From JAGTVG01 sp963820995 (GTDB taxonomy: Bacteria > Bacteroidota > Bacteroidia > Cytophagales > Cyclobacteriaceae): 64,000 nt of DNA. The notes below the pieces were generated by a model. That model did no database searches, was not told the origin of the DNA, and saw nothing but the letters and a program-made list of their open reading frames with translations. Shown here piece after piece: positions 55,411-64,000 of the stretch. The position numbers were made by a program, and so were the translations under genes. The first letter of the stretch is position 1. The number at the start of each line of letters is the position of its first letter. Location of the stretch: positions 135,706-199,705 of the forward strand of contig CAWGCL010000012.1 of NCBI GenBank assembly GCA_963820995.1, read 5' to 3'.

Positions 55411-56793
55411 TTATAAAATCTCATCATCATCAGCGACGAACATTCGCGTGCTTATTGTATAATTTCCCTGATTGCTATCAGTATATTCAAGATCGATATA
55501 AAAAGCCCGGAAGCCTGTCTCCGGGTATTCTAAAGTTGTATTTACATTGGAATTATTTGTTACTTCAAGAATTTCTGGACTCCAGGTTTCATCTCTGAAA
55601 TCCCGATCCTGAGAGCTGGCAGACCATAAATAGGCAGCCTGAATTGCATTTAATGATCCTGTAACATTCAATAATATATCCTGGCCTGTTTCAGTAAATT
55701 CCCATGAACATTTGGGATAGGCCTGATTGGAAATGGTATTGTAAAAAAACGCACTGACAGTTTTTATTGCCTCTTCTCCGCCATTTAAATCATGACCGGC
55801 ATTGGGCACATAGTGAATATAATTTTCCCCCTGAAGGTCATCGATGTAATGCTTAATGGCATCTACCGGCCAATATGGATCATTCGTTCCAATAAATATC
55901 ATTTTAGGCATAGTAAGCCTATCACGATAAGAATAGGGATCAATCATTGTTGCAATGTTTCCTCCGAGCTCAGTATTAACATCCTGAGGGATGCCAAGAT
56001 CAACATAATCCTGTATTTGGTAACTGTAATCACCCCATACCTCAACCTGATAATCCAGATTCACTGGCATGTTTAAAATATCTATTACGAGAGGGGCTAT
56101 AGCACTTACACGGGTATCAGACGCACCCGTTAACCAGGTTGTCCAACCTCGTTTAGATGCACCCGCAATAATGAAACCGTTTATGGTCAGATCCCCGGTT
56201 TCTTCAGAAAACTCCTGAACAGCATCCATAGCGCGTACAGCACTTTTTACCATAGGGAACAATAATGGCCAGGAATAATCTCCATCATTTCGAAAGTTAT
56301 TCAGGGTAAAAGAAATCAGGGCATCTTCAGTCAGGCCATTAAATAAGGGCTGGTTGGGGGTATGCCTGAGAATGGCAGCTACTGCATGATTGTTAGAAGC
56401 CAATGATCCGATAGCCAGGGCCTCCTCGTCAATTGCATTTGTCCATTTCGGATAGTCGTTATCCAGACTACCACCTGTAATCCAAAGCAAGGCCTCATCA
56501 TACATTACATCATCCGGAATAATTATCGTCAATTGATGCTTCCATGTATATTCATGCCATTTCTGCGAGGTGAGGAGTAAATCATAAACCATTACATCAG
56601 AGACCTTTAAAGAGTTTTTTATCTCCCACTGGTATGTTTCATCAGAATTATTCAGATATATACTTAAAGCATTTTCAGGTGTAACAATAGGTGGTTCAAC
56701 ATCATCGGTTTTTGGAGAGCACTGGAAGAATACGTATCCTATAAGGAATAATTTCAGAGTCGTCAAAAAATGAGATTTAATTCTATTATTCAT
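55411..56793 (-). CDS. PhoPQ-activated pathogenicity-related (PqaA-like) alpha/beta hydrolase, lipoprotein
   Basis: This 460-residue protein has a lipoprotein signal (TTLKLFLIGYVFFQC, Cys25). Family features are QWHEYTWKHQLTI-like early strands (WHEYTWKHQLTIIIP), AVAAILRHTPNQPLF, and the nucleophile stretch IIAGASKRGWTTWLTGA, where the Ser of G-x-S-x-R-G is conserved. PKMIFIGTNDPYWPVDA gives the acid and VPNAGHDL the His. This matches the PF10142-type family, named after a PhoP-regulated Salmonella gene; its role is unknown and the name does not imply virulence here. Genes of this type often lie among glycan-degrading genes in Bacteroidota. It is flanked by the GH16 and enolase-superfamily genes. 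Confidence 0.88.
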   Translation of the reverse strand: MNNRIKSHFLTTLKLFLIGYVFFQCSPKTDDVEPPIVTPENALSIYLNNSDETYQWEIKNSLKVSDVMVYDLLLTSQKWHEYTWKHQLTIIIPDDVMYDEALLWITGGSLDNDYPKWTNAIDEEALAIGSLASNNHAVAAILRHTPNQPLFNGLTEDALISFTLNNFRNDGDYSWPLLFPMVKSAVRAMDAVQEFSEETGDLTINGFIIAGASKRGWTTWLTGASDTRVSAIAPLVIDILNMPVNLDYQVEVWGDYSYQIQDYVDLGIPQDVNTELGGNIATMIDPYSYRDRLTMPKMIFIGTNDPYWPVDAIKHYIDDLQGENYIHYVPNAGHDLNGGEEAIKTVSAFFYNTISNQAYPKCSWEFTETGQDILLNVTGSLNAIQAAYLWSASSQDRDFRDETWSPEILEVTNNSNVNTTLEYPETGFRAFYIDLEYTDSNQGNYTISTRMFVADDDEIL

Positions 56794-56897
56794 ATGAAAA
56801 AATTAAAAAACAACTGAATAAATATACAAAATCTAGAGGTAATACCTAATCTGGTTAATTGCCTTTTACTGATGATTATATCATGGCAGTATCTACA

Positions 56898-58175
56898 TTA
56901 AAGCTCAACAACCTCCTCTTTTAACACTTTTTCTTCATCCAAAACAATCCCGAAGCCCGGTCTGGTTGGCAATTCGAGATGTCCGTTTTCCGGAATTAAT
57001 GGATACTTTTCAAAATGGATCTTACTAGGCATCCAATTCAGCAGGTATTCACCAATGGGACAGGTCATAGGCGATTGACTGGCAATTACATGAAGGGCTG
57101 AATGGATATTATGCCCATGAGGCACAACCCGGACATCAAATATGCTGGCCATAGTGCATATCTTTACCAGTTCGCTGGTACCACCGCACCATTCTGGATC
57201 AGCCTGAACAAAATCCAATGCCCCCTTTTTTAGGAATTCACTAACCTCCCAACGACCATAAAAATGCTCGCCGGTCGCAATAGGTACAGAGGTGCTTTTC
57301 CTAAGTTCTACAAAGCTGTCGATCTTATCTGAAACGAAAGCCTCCTCAAGCCAGTAGGGCCTATATTCTTCAACCATATTACAAAATGTAAGAGCATAAT
57401 CCAGGTCCCAGCCGTTGAAAGCGTCAAACATAATCTCATATTCCTCTCCCAGGGTTTCCCTGAGGATTTTAACCATTTCAACATTCTTCAACATACCCTT
57501 TGTCCCATCAGCCAGTCCATTGGCCATAAACCACTTTTGATACCTGAAGCCTTTATCTTTAAGTTCCAGGCTTTTGCTGGCTACATCGTCCGGCAAAACG
57601 GAATAACCCAGGCAACTTGCATAAACTTCAAGCTTATCTCTTGTCGGACCGCCCAGGAGGTTGTAAACAGGAACTTCAAAATATTTACCTTTCAGATCCC
57701 ATAATGCATTATCCACCGCACTTATAGCCATCATATAATGACCGGCCCGGGAGTGCCTGTTTAAACGGTACATTTTATCCCAAAGCATTTCAATGGCCAG
57801 GGGATTCTGACCGATTAAAAACCTTCGAAGCTGACTCAATACGACATATGCTGCTTCCCAATCAACAATCCCATAGAATCCTTCTACACCTTCGTTAGTA
57901 AGGATTTTTATGTAGTTATTAGAGATGGACTGAGTTTCCGGTTCTACGCTTTTTTGATCAGGATATGGGGGTAGTTTATGTTCAGGATAAGCCGTCAATG
58001 GGCTGATCTGACTTTGATAAGGAAAATCAAATGATTCCTTTTCTCCTGTTACTTTAATAATCTGCACATCGGTTATTTCGATAGCTTTTTGTTCTTTTTC
58101 GGAAGGATTATTAAAAGAAAGCAAAGGCAGGGCACCTAATGCTCCAAGACCTGATAAAAAATTTCTTCTTTTCAT
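56898..58175 (-). CDS. Mandelate racemase/muconate lactonizing (enolase superfamily) sugar-acid dehydratase-like, exported
   Basis: This 425-residue protein has a twin-arginine-like signal (KRRNFLSGLGALGALPLLSF). The N-terminal capping domain (about 30-150) is followed by a barrel with a metal ligand Asp in FDAFNGWDLDYAL, Glu in WLEEAF and Glu in IATGEHFYGRWE. A general base His is in PHGHNIHSALH, and FRYQKWFMANG carries the base-side Lys region. The His and the ligand order resemble acid sugar dehydratases (galactonate/rhamnonate type). Export is unusual for such enzymes but recurs in Bacteroidota and Planctomycetota homologues. The gene lies just downstream of the sigma-54 activator gene on the same strand. 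Confidence 0.85.
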   Translation of the reverse strand: MKRRNFLSGLGALGALPLLSFNNPSEKEQKAIEITDVQIIKVTGEKESFDFPYQSQISPLTAYPEHKLPPYPDQKSVEPETQSISNNYIKILTNEGVEGFYGIVDWEAAYVVLSQLRRFLIGQNPLAIEMLWDKMYRLNRHSRAGHYMMAISAVDNALWDLKGKYFEVPVYNLLGGPTRDKLEVYASCLGYSVLPDDVASKSLELKDKGFRYQKWFMANGLADGTKGMLKNVEMVKILRETLGEEYEIMFDAFNGWDLDYALTFCNMVEEYRPYWLEEAFVSDKIDSFVELRKSTSVPIATGEHFYGRWEVSEFLKKGALDFVQADPEWCGGTSELVKICTMASIFDVRVVPHGHNIHSALHVIASQSPMTCPIGEYLLNWMPSKIHFEKYPLIPENGHLELPTRPGFGIVLDEEKVLKEEVVEL

Positions 58176-58278
58176 TTGGTAAATGGATTTTAGAATATAT
58201 TAATTTTTATTTCAATCGATTTTCAATAATAGAAAATTAAGTTAGATAGAATTACATTACAAATAAATATCCTTTTAC

Positions 58279-58292
58279 TTCGGCAACCCGAA
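58279..58292 (-). terminator. Short hairpin after the sigma-54 activator gene
   Basis: TTCGG-CAAC-CCGAA forms a five-base stem with a four-base loop just beyond the stop of the gene at 58300. There is no clear U-run on the minus strand, so termination is uncertain. Confidence 0.35.
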
Positions 58293-58299
58293 TTATTAA

Positions 58300-59847
58300 T
58301 TAAGCCTTAAAAGAATCCCGTTTTTTTTTATAATCAATTTTTAATTTATTCATTCTATTTCTTAGAGTACTCGCATTGATACCTAATATCTCAGCTGCCC
58401 CTCCTGCCCCATGAATTTTCCCTTTCGTCCTGGACAATACACTTCTGATGTGCTTAGATATCACTTCATCCAACTTTTCGGGCTCCTGTTCCGGTTTTTC
58501 TACACTCTCTGATTTCTCTGTTCGTGTAGAAGTAAGGATATGATCGAAAGTAAGTGGTCCCTCCGGGGCTAATATCAAGGCGCGTTCCACTACATTCTGC
58601 AATTCACGAACATTTCCAGGCCAATAGTATTTCATCAGCAGATCCATAGAGTCCGGAGCCATCATAGGAACAAATGGCAATTTCAATTCTCTTGATTTTA
58701 AGCTGATAAAATGCTGTAAAAAAGCTGGGATATCAGCTTTCCGATCTCTTAGGGGTGGTATCCAAATTGGAAAAACATTAAGTCTGAACCACAGATCTTC
58801 CCGGAACAATTGTTTTGAAACCAGATCCTGAAGGTTGCGGTTTGTCGCTGCGATAATGCGTATGTCCAGGGGAATTGTTTTCATTCCTCCTACCCGTTCA
58901 ATCTCTTTAGTTTGCAATACTCGTAATAAGCGTACCTGTGCTTCCAGAGGCAGCTCACCAATTTCATCCAGAAATACAGTCCCACGATCAGCACGTTCAA
59001 ACCGGCCCCTTTTTTGGGCAATAGCACCCGTAAAGGCTCCTTTTTCATGCCCAAATAACTCACTATCAATAAGTGAATCTGGTATGGCGCCACAATTCAC
59101 ACTCACAAAAGGCCCCTTGCTTCGTGTTGAGGAATAATGAATGGCATTGGCAATTACATCCTTTCCCACCCCTGTTTCCCCGGAAAGTAACACCGGACTA
59201 TCAAGCGGGGCGACTTGCCGAACATGAAACAATACTTCCTTCAAACCAAAATTAGCCCCCACAATTTCATCGCCGGATAAGCGGTAAAGTTCTTCATTCA
59301 GATAAGTATTATCATCTGCCAGAAGTTCTTTCAGCTTGAGAACTTCACGGTGTTGAAGCGCATTTGACATAGCAATTGCCAAAGGATCCTGCAATAAGGC
59401 GATCCTTTCAGCATGTGTTTGAGAATAATGATCGTTTTCGGTAATAAGTACCAGAGCACCAAGGATCTCTTCTTGTGATTTTATATACAAGACCATCAAA
59501 GAAGAACAGGGTACATCATGAAATTCTAACATCTCCCGGCTTATTGCCCTATCGTACGGTTTGTCAAAAATAAATACCTCTTTTCCCTGAGGAAGTTCGG
59601 TCAATGCTGCGGATTGCTGTGCTGACTGAGATAAGGGAGTTAAAACATCCATTTGGCTACATTTATTCACAGTAGCTGTAGCAATTGTGCGCATAGATTT
59701 AAAATTCGGATCATAATATTCCAGGAAAAGCCGATCCAGAGGCATCACTTTTTGTAAGAATTTCAAGGTAGATTGTAATGCTTTTTCTATTTTCAAATTA
59801 CCACAAATAAGCAATGTGGCTTGTCGAAAAAATTCATCAGGTTCCAT
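58300..59847 (-). CDS. Sigma-54-dependent transcription activator with N-terminal GAF domain
   Basis: This 515-residue protein has a GAF-like sensor (about 5-160), a central AAA+ domain (about 190-420) and a Fis-type helix-turn-helix at the C-terminus (about 465-505; AAEILGINASTLRNRMNKL). The AAA+ domain shows Walker A GETGVGKD, the sigma-54 contact loop KGAFTGA, Walker B TVFLDEIGEL and the R-finger region RLLRVLQ. The layout is that of FhlA/NorR-type activators. No receiver domain is present, so it senses a ligand directly. It is divergent from the gene at 60047, whose upstream region has paired repeats and a -24/-12 promoter, so that gene is its probable target. Confidence 0.95.
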   Translation of the reverse strand: MEPDEFFRQATLLICGNLKIEKALQSTLKFLQKVMPLDRLFLEYYDPNFKSMRTIATATVNKCSQMDVLTPLSQSAQQSAALTELPQGKEVFIFDKPYDRAISREMLEFHDVPCSSLMVLYIKSQEEILGALVLITENDHYSQTHAERIALLQDPLAIAMSNALQHREVLKLKELLADDNTYLNEELYRLSGDEIVGANFGLKEVLFHVRQVAPLDSPVLLSGETGVGKDVIANAIHYSSTRSKGPFVSVNCGAIPDSLIDSELFGHEKGAFTGAIAQKRGRFERADRGTVFLDEIGELPLEAQVRLLRVLQTKEIERVGGMKTIPLDIRIIAATNRNLQDLVSKQLFREDLWFRLNVFPIWIPPLRDRKADIPAFLQHFISLKSRELKLPFVPMMAPDSMDLLMKYYWPGNVRELQNVVERALILAPEGPLTFDHILTSTRTEKSESVEKPEQEPEKLDEVISKHIRSVLSRTKGKIHGAGGAAEILGINASTLRNRMNKLKIDYKKKRDSFKA

Positions 59848-59907
59848 GATATTTAATGTAAAGAGAAATGTCCTTATTGCCGCATTAGATAAATATACAT
59901 CTTATTA

Positions 59908-59940
59908 TCATATATGGCAACATAATTTGTCATATATGGC
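59908..59940. promoter_or_regulatory. Paired TCATATATGGC repeats, probable activator sites
   Basis: TCATATATGGC occurs exactly twice, at 59908-59918 and 59930-59940, 22 bases apart (two helical turns). Each contains the palindrome CATATATG. They lie about 60-90 bases upstream of a -24/-12 promoter and just upstream of the activator gene itself, the expected place for its enhancer sites. Confidence 0.6.
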
Positions 59941-59995
59941 GAAATAGCTGTATGCTTTAAACGTATGTTTTTGACTATTAGTGCCTTATGAGAGT

Positions 59996-60010
59996 TGGCA
60001 TACAATTGGC
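59996..60010 (+). promoter_or_regulatory. Sigma-54 (-24/-12) promoter
   Basis: TGGCAT-N5-TTGGC keeps the invariant GG at 59997-59998 and GC at 60009-60010 with ten bases between, close to the TGGCAC-N5-TTGC consensus. It lies 36 bases upstream of the ATG at 60047, which supports that start over the earlier ATG at 59981. Confidence 0.65.
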
Positions 60011-60046
60011 CATAGCTTATCTACAACAATCAATAAAACTCAAATC

Positions 60047-60355
60047 ATGAAGAATATCCCTAAATGGCTGGAAATAATTGAGTTAAGAACCGGAACAAAC
60101 AATACAGAAAATCTGGAAAAAGTGTTGCAGAAGATAGTCGAAGCATTAAAAAATGAATCGGATCCGAGGAAGATTAAAATCTATCGTAGTTATTCTGTTC
60201 ATAGCGATTTCAGCATACACCTGGCACACAAATTAACCAAACCGGATAAAAGGGGAAGTCAGCTAGGACTTCATTTAGCAGCATCACTAAAAAAATTCGG
60301 ATTATTGAATCATCAGATCTGGCATGAAATGAAAAGTAATCACAAAAAATTATAA
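60047..60355 (+). CDS. Small protein of unknown function, first gene of the sigma-54 operon
   Basis: I start at 60047 because the longer frame from 59981 would include the predicted promoter. The protein of 102 residues begins KNIPKWLEIIELRTG and continues with a helical stretch (LEKVLQKIVEALKN), a strand (KIKIYRSYSVHSDFSIHL) and a C-terminal helix (QLGLHLAASLKKFG). The alternation recalls small dimeric ferredoxin-like barrels such as antibiotic-monooxygenase folds, but I do not recognise the family. The next gene starts four bases after its stop, so translation is probably coupled. Confidence 0.75.
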   Translation: MKNIPKWLEIIELRTGTNNTENLEKVLQKIVEALKNESDPRKIKIYRSYSVHSDFSIHLAHKLTKPDKRGSQLGLHLAASLKKFGLLNHQIWHEMKSNHKKL

Positions 60356-60359
60356 ACTT

Positions 60360-61322
60360 ATGAAAACTATAATTATCGGAGCCGGTCCATTAGGAAGTTT
60401 ATATGCTACTCTGCTTCATAAAGCGGGCAAGGATGTAACCATGCTTGCAAGGAATGATCACTACGAATTTTTGAAACAGAATGGCATCGTAATGATCAAT
60501 GAATTTACACAGGATAAGATAATTGAAAAGGTGAAGGTGGTTGGTTCATTGGATGAAGAAGATAATTTTGATCTGGCCATAATCTTGATGAGAAAGAACA
60601 GTGTTACAAAGTTGCTGCCTACCTTAAGTAAATATAAAAACATCAGGAATTTTCTTTTTATGGGAAACAATGCACTGGGTTTTGATGAATACCTGAATTA
60701 CTTGCCTAAGGAAAAGGTATTATTTGGATTCCCGGGTGGAGGTGGTTCACGAATAGACCACATTGTACACTATATTGATAGTGAAAAACCCTATGGTAAA
60801 AGAATGCCGATTACATTGGGGGAAGTTGATGGCAAGATGCGTACGAGGACCAGGCAAATTCAACATTTATTTAATACCTCCAATATACCAGTTAAAATAG
60901 TAAAGGAAATAGATAGCTGGTTAAAATATCATGTAGCATTTATCAATCCATTGGCAGGGGCATTATTGAAAAGCGGGAACAATTACAAGCTGGCAAAAGA
61001 TAAAACGACAATTCTTAAATATGTAAAGGCTGTTCAGGAAGGTGGAAGAGTTTTAAAATCATTGGGCTGGACCAAAAGTTATAACCTCAAATTCAAAATG
61101 TTCTATTGGATGCCGGAAGGTATATTGATCAGTATTTTAAGCAAGGTATTCAATTCACGATTTGCAGAAATAGCCATGATGATGCATGTACAGGCAGCCA
61201 GTGATGAAATGATTGAATTGGGAAAGGAGTTCAAGACACTGACCAATCAATCGGATATAGAAACACCAAATCTTGATGAACTGATAGAATCAATTCATAG
61301 CAGTAAAAGTTCAGCATTATAA
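60360..61322 (+). CDS. Ketopantoate reductase (ApbA/PanE)-like oxidoreductase
   Basis: This 320-residue cytoplasmic protein has an N-terminal Rossmann domain with IIIGAGPLGSLYATLL, the ApbA/PanE nucleotide loop, and a helical C-terminal domain. It includes the Lys region VKEIDSWLKYHVAFINPLAGALL, close in place to the family's catalytic Lys and K-x-x-x-N motif, but not identical. Family enzymes reduce 2-dehydropantoate or other 2-keto acids with NADPH. Since it sits in a sigma-54 controlled operon with an SDR, a stress or catabolic role is more likely than coenzyme A synthesis; this is inference. Confidence 0.85.
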   Translation: MKTIIIGAGPLGSLYATLLHKAGKDVTMLARNDHYEFLKQNGIVMINEFTQDKIIEKVKVVGSLDEEDNFDLAIILMRKNSVTKLLPTLSKYKNIRNFLFMGNNALGFDEYLNYLPKEKVLFGFPGGGGSRIDHIVHYIDSEKPYGKRMPITLGEVDGKMRTRTRQIQHLFNTSNIPVKIVKEIDSWLKYHVAFINPLAGALLKSGNNYKLAKDKTTILKYVKAVQEGGRVLKSLGWTKSYNLKFKMFYWMPEGILISILSKVFNSRFAEIAMMMHVQAASDEMIELGKEFKTLTNQSDIETPNLDELIESIHSSKSSAL

Positions 61323-61409
61323 CAATAACGAGCAATGCACAAGATGCTAAAAATATCTAAAAGAGCTGTTTTCAGTATTATAAAAATACATTTTTAAATT
61401 AATAAAATC

Positions 61410-62258
61410 ATGAAAAAAGTATTAGTTGCAGGTGGGACAGGATACCTCGGACGGTATTTGATCAAGGCACTAAATGCACAAGGTCATCAGGTATACGGGC
61501 TAGCCAGAAGACGGGAAAAATTAGATGATTTGAACGATTGTTTATATGAAATAATTGAAGCGGAAGTGACAAAGCCTGAAACGCTGAAAGGTATTTGTGA
61601 TGATATTGATGTGGTTATTTCCTCTATCGGCATTACCAGGCAGAAGGATGGCCTGACATATATGGACGTTGATTACCAGGCAAACAAAAACCTGTTGCAG
61701 GAGGCCATTAATAGTAGTGCAAAAAAATTTATCTATGTTTCGGTCTTAAACGGGCATTTATTTAAAGAATTGAAGATGGTTCAGGCAAAAGAACGATTTG
61801 CAGATGAGCTCAGAACCTCAGGTATAAATTATGCCATCATTCGGCCCAATGGCTTTTTCTCTGACATGACAGAAGTCCTTAATATGGCACGGAAAGGTAA
61901 AGTGTATTTATTTGGTGATGGATATTACAAAAGCAATCCCATTCATGGTCAGGATCTGGCTGATTTTATGGTAGATAAAATGAATAGTGATGAAACAGAA
62001 ATAGATGTTGGCGGGCCTGAATTATTCACTCAAAATGAAATTGCCAGGATCGCTTTCCAGTCACTGGGGAGAAAGGGGAAAATCGTTCACATTCCTATAT
62101 GGATCAGGGACATTTCACTTAAACTGGTTCGATTATTCACTGGCCAAAAAACCTATGGACCTATCGAATTCTTTATGACAGTCATGACACACGATATGAT
62201 CGCACCCCAGGTTGGGAATCAATACTTGTCTGACTTTTTCAAGGCAAACTGTAAATAA
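61410..62258 (+). CDS. Atypical SDR / NmrA-like NAD(P)-binding protein
   Basis: This 282-residue protein begins with VLVAGGTGYLGRYLIKALNAQG, the GGTGYLG loop of atypical short-chain dehydrogenases. It continues with VVISSIGITRQKDGLTYMDVDYQ, FIYVSVLNGH and YAIIRPNGFFSDM. The classic YxxxK pair is replaced (no Tyr-Lys after the VSVLNG stretch that I can align), so it may bind a nucleotide without standard catalysis, or act on a quinone or flavin-type substrate like NmrA/NdufA9 relatives. It follows the reductase gene after 87 bases and probably ends the operon. Confidence 0.85.
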   Translation: MKKVLVAGGTGYLGRYLIKALNAQGHQVYGLARRREKLDDLNDCLYEIIEAEVTKPETLKGICDDIDVVISSIGITRQKDGLTYMDVDYQANKNLLQEAINSSAKKFIYVSVLNGHLFKELKMVQAKERFADELRTSGINYAIIRPNGFFSDMTEVLNMARKGKVYLFGDGYYKSNPIHGQDLADFMVDKMNSDETEIDVGGPELFTQNEIARIAFQSLGRKGKIVHIPIWIRDISLKLVRLFTGQKTYGPIEFFMTVMTHDMIAPQVGNQYLSDFFKANCK

Positions 62259-62554
62259 GGATACTTCATCTAAATAGAAAGATGGATTTATCTGGTTATT
62301 TATAACAGTATAATTCAGAGAAAAACATTAGAAAAACTCTAATTTGTGTAAACATTTCTAATCATTTTACTTGTTCATTCAGTTAAAAAAATTCAGGATC
62401 AGACCCCAGCCAAACATACATTTCCTGTATATTAATATTAAATCATCATAACCTTTTATAAGGAATAGTCATATATTTGGTTAACTTTCCTTTTGGTCTA
62501 AAATCTATTAGACGAAATTCAGCTATATGCAAAGGTCAAAACAGATTTAAATAA

Positions 62555-64000
62555 ATGAAAAAAATAATATTCCTGGTTGTTTGTATGGTTCAGACTTTGT
62601 CTGGCTTAGCTCAGAATACCGATAGCCTTTGGACAGTCTGGGATAATAAATCTTTACCGGATTCTGTGCGCATTGAAGCACTATGCGAAATGTCAGAAAT
62701 CCTTCTTGAAACCCAGCCTGATATTGCAAATGCTCTTGCTGATACGATTATCAATATCTCAAATAGCCGGGAATTAATTAAGCATTATGCACATGCACTT
62801 AGGATTAAGGGAGAATACTTTCATCATATATATAATTATGATACTGCTTTGAGATTTTACAATTCCAGTTTAAAAATTCTCAAAGAGTATGATCTAAAAC
62901 CTGATATGATTATTCTTTATGAAACAATTGGTGATAATTTCTTTCACCAACATGATTACCCAAAAGCTGACGTATACTATGAAAAATATTTGAATGAGAA
63001 CGTGAGGATAAAGGACACATTAGGAATCGCAAATGCGTACCAAAACATTGGAATAAATTATTATTTTCAAGGCGATTATATAAAATCTTTAGATTACTTT
63101 CTTAAGGCAATTGATTTCTATAGGGATTATAGATAGCGAAGAAGATATAGCTGACATGCATCTTCGCTTAGGTGCAATATATTATCACCAGGGCAACTAT
63201 ACTAAAGCCATTCAATATTTAAATAAATACTTTGAGTATGATGTGGATTCAAAGAACGTGAGAATACACGCTGAAATTTATACCAACTTAGGGGCGATAT
63301 ATTTTCAGCAAGCAGATTATATCAAGGCAAAAGAATATTATGAAAAAGGATTGGCGATTGATGAGCAATTTGAACAACACAGAGGCAGAGCAATTGGACA
63401 TTTCAACATCGGAGAGTGTTTCCTGGAAGAACAAGACCTGCCCGTTGCTATGGAATATTTTCAAAAAAGCCTCAGCATAAGCCAGAAGTATTATGAAAAA
63501 GATATCATAGCAGACTGTTATCTCGCTATCGGCTTAATACATATGAAGCGTGAAGAATATACCGAAGCAATGAGATATTACCAGCAAAGTCTGGAGGCTG
63601 CACAGGAAATTGGCTATAATGCTATTTTAAGTTCCATTTATATTTATCAGGGAAATCTTTTTAATGTATTATCAGATCATTCCAAAGCACTTGGCAAGTG
63701 TAAGCAAGGATTTGAATTTTCGATTGAGACAGGGGATATTCAGGAACAGATAAGTGCATGTGAATGTTTATATACTACATACAAAGCGCTTGGGAACGCT
63801 ACCGAGCCCTGGAGTACCATGAGACCTATCTTTCCTTAATTGATAGCCTTCATAATGAAGAAACCGTCAGGCAACTTCAGCAAATGGAATTTAAACAACA
63901 GATGCTTGCAGATAGTCTAAAAATGGAAGAGGAAAAATTTCAGGCGGCTCTTACATCTCAAAGAGAAATTAGCAAACAAAAATACCGTAAGAATCTGTTT
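62555..64000 (+). CDS. TPR signalling protein, frameshifted, cut by the window end
   Basis: From the ATG at 62555 a signal peptide (IIFLVVCMVQTLSGLAQ) and TPR units (YDTALRFYNSSLKILKEY; YPKADVYYEKYLNEN; YIKSLDYFLKAI) are read. The frame then changes near 63115 and continues with more TPRs (YTKAIQYLNKYFEYD; YIKAKEYYEKGLAID; YTEAMRYYQQSLEAA). A second shift near 63800 leads into EYHETYLSLIDSL and a coiled coil (RQLQQMEFKQQMLADSLKM) that runs to the window edge. In Bacteroidota this layout usually precedes a membrane helix and then a histidine kinase, class III cyclase or LuxR domain; which one cannot be seen. The shifts may be sequencing errors, as elsewhere in the window. Confidence 0.78.

Noticed and set aside
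55411..56793. Reading the PqaA-like protein as a virulence factor
   Set aside because: The family name comes from a PhoP-regulated gene of Salmonella; nothing here supports a role in pathogenesis.
1..64000. tRNA, rRNA, transposase or phage genes
   Set aside because: By eye I found no cloverleaf with conserved arms, no rRNA-like stretch and no transposase or integrase motif. A covariance-model scan could still find something small.

Overview
The window looks like a chromosomal segment of a heterotrophic member of the Bacteroidota. The evidence is the many lipoprotein signal peptides with a lipobox cysteine, twin-arginine signals on Gfo/Idh/MocA oxidoreductases, DUF1080 proteins, large FtsX/MacB-type permeases, AraC regulators with a seven-helix N-terminus, membrane-attached TPR signalling proteins, AT-rich spacers and the near absence of Shine-Dalgarno sites. 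I cannot assign a genus. I saw no rRNA or tRNA gene, CRISPR array, transposase or SusC/SusD pair.

Layout. 1-6.3 kb: the tail of a probable serine hydrolase, a sulfatase lipoprotein, an unknown lipoprotein, a PQQ-type beta-propeller with EF-hand motifs, and a frameshifted exported Gfo/Idh/MocA oxidoreductase. 6.7-23.5 kb: the most striking part. Three tandem paralogous modules lie on the minus strand, each in the order sensor histidine kinase, OmpR/PhoB-type response regulator, exported TPR plus TolB-like (PD40) beta-propeller protein. A decayed stub of a fourth sensor sits between modules 1 and 2. Upstream of every kinase and every propeller gene, and upstream of the stub, are helically phased direct repeats TTnACA (TGTnAA on the + strand), resembling Pho boxes. 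23.9-26 kb: an adenylate cyclase with TolB-N and TPR regions.

26.2-31.3 kb: an exported sugar-processing cluster (two DUF1080 proteins, a GH26 mannanase-like lipoprotein and a Gfo/Idh/MocA oxidoreductase). 31.3-40 kb: a membrane methyltransferase, two FtsX-type permeases, an Lnt-like nitrilase and an AraC regulator. 40.2-46.2 kb: a PQQ alcohol dehydrogenase with a cytochrome c domain, a medium-chain reductase, a third Gfo/Idh/MocA protein and a second class III cyclase. 46.3-58.2 kb: glycan-active enzymes (GH2, GH39-like, sialidase-fold, GH16, PqaA-like, mandelate racemase family) with an alpha/beta hydrolase, a membrane protein and a TPR protein among them. 58.3-62.3 kb: a sigma-54 activator divergent from a small gene, a ketopantoate-reductase-like gene and an SDR, with a good -24/-12 site and paired upstream repeats. 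The window ends inside a frameshifted TPR signalling protein.

Several reading frames are broken by single-base shifts, some in runs of five A/T. They concentrate in 6-15 kb but also occur near 24.8 kb and 63 kb, so sequencing error and real decay must both be considered. In function, the window combines breakdown and oxidation of sulfated or complex glycans outside the cytoplasm with an unusually dense set of TPR-bearing signalling proteins.
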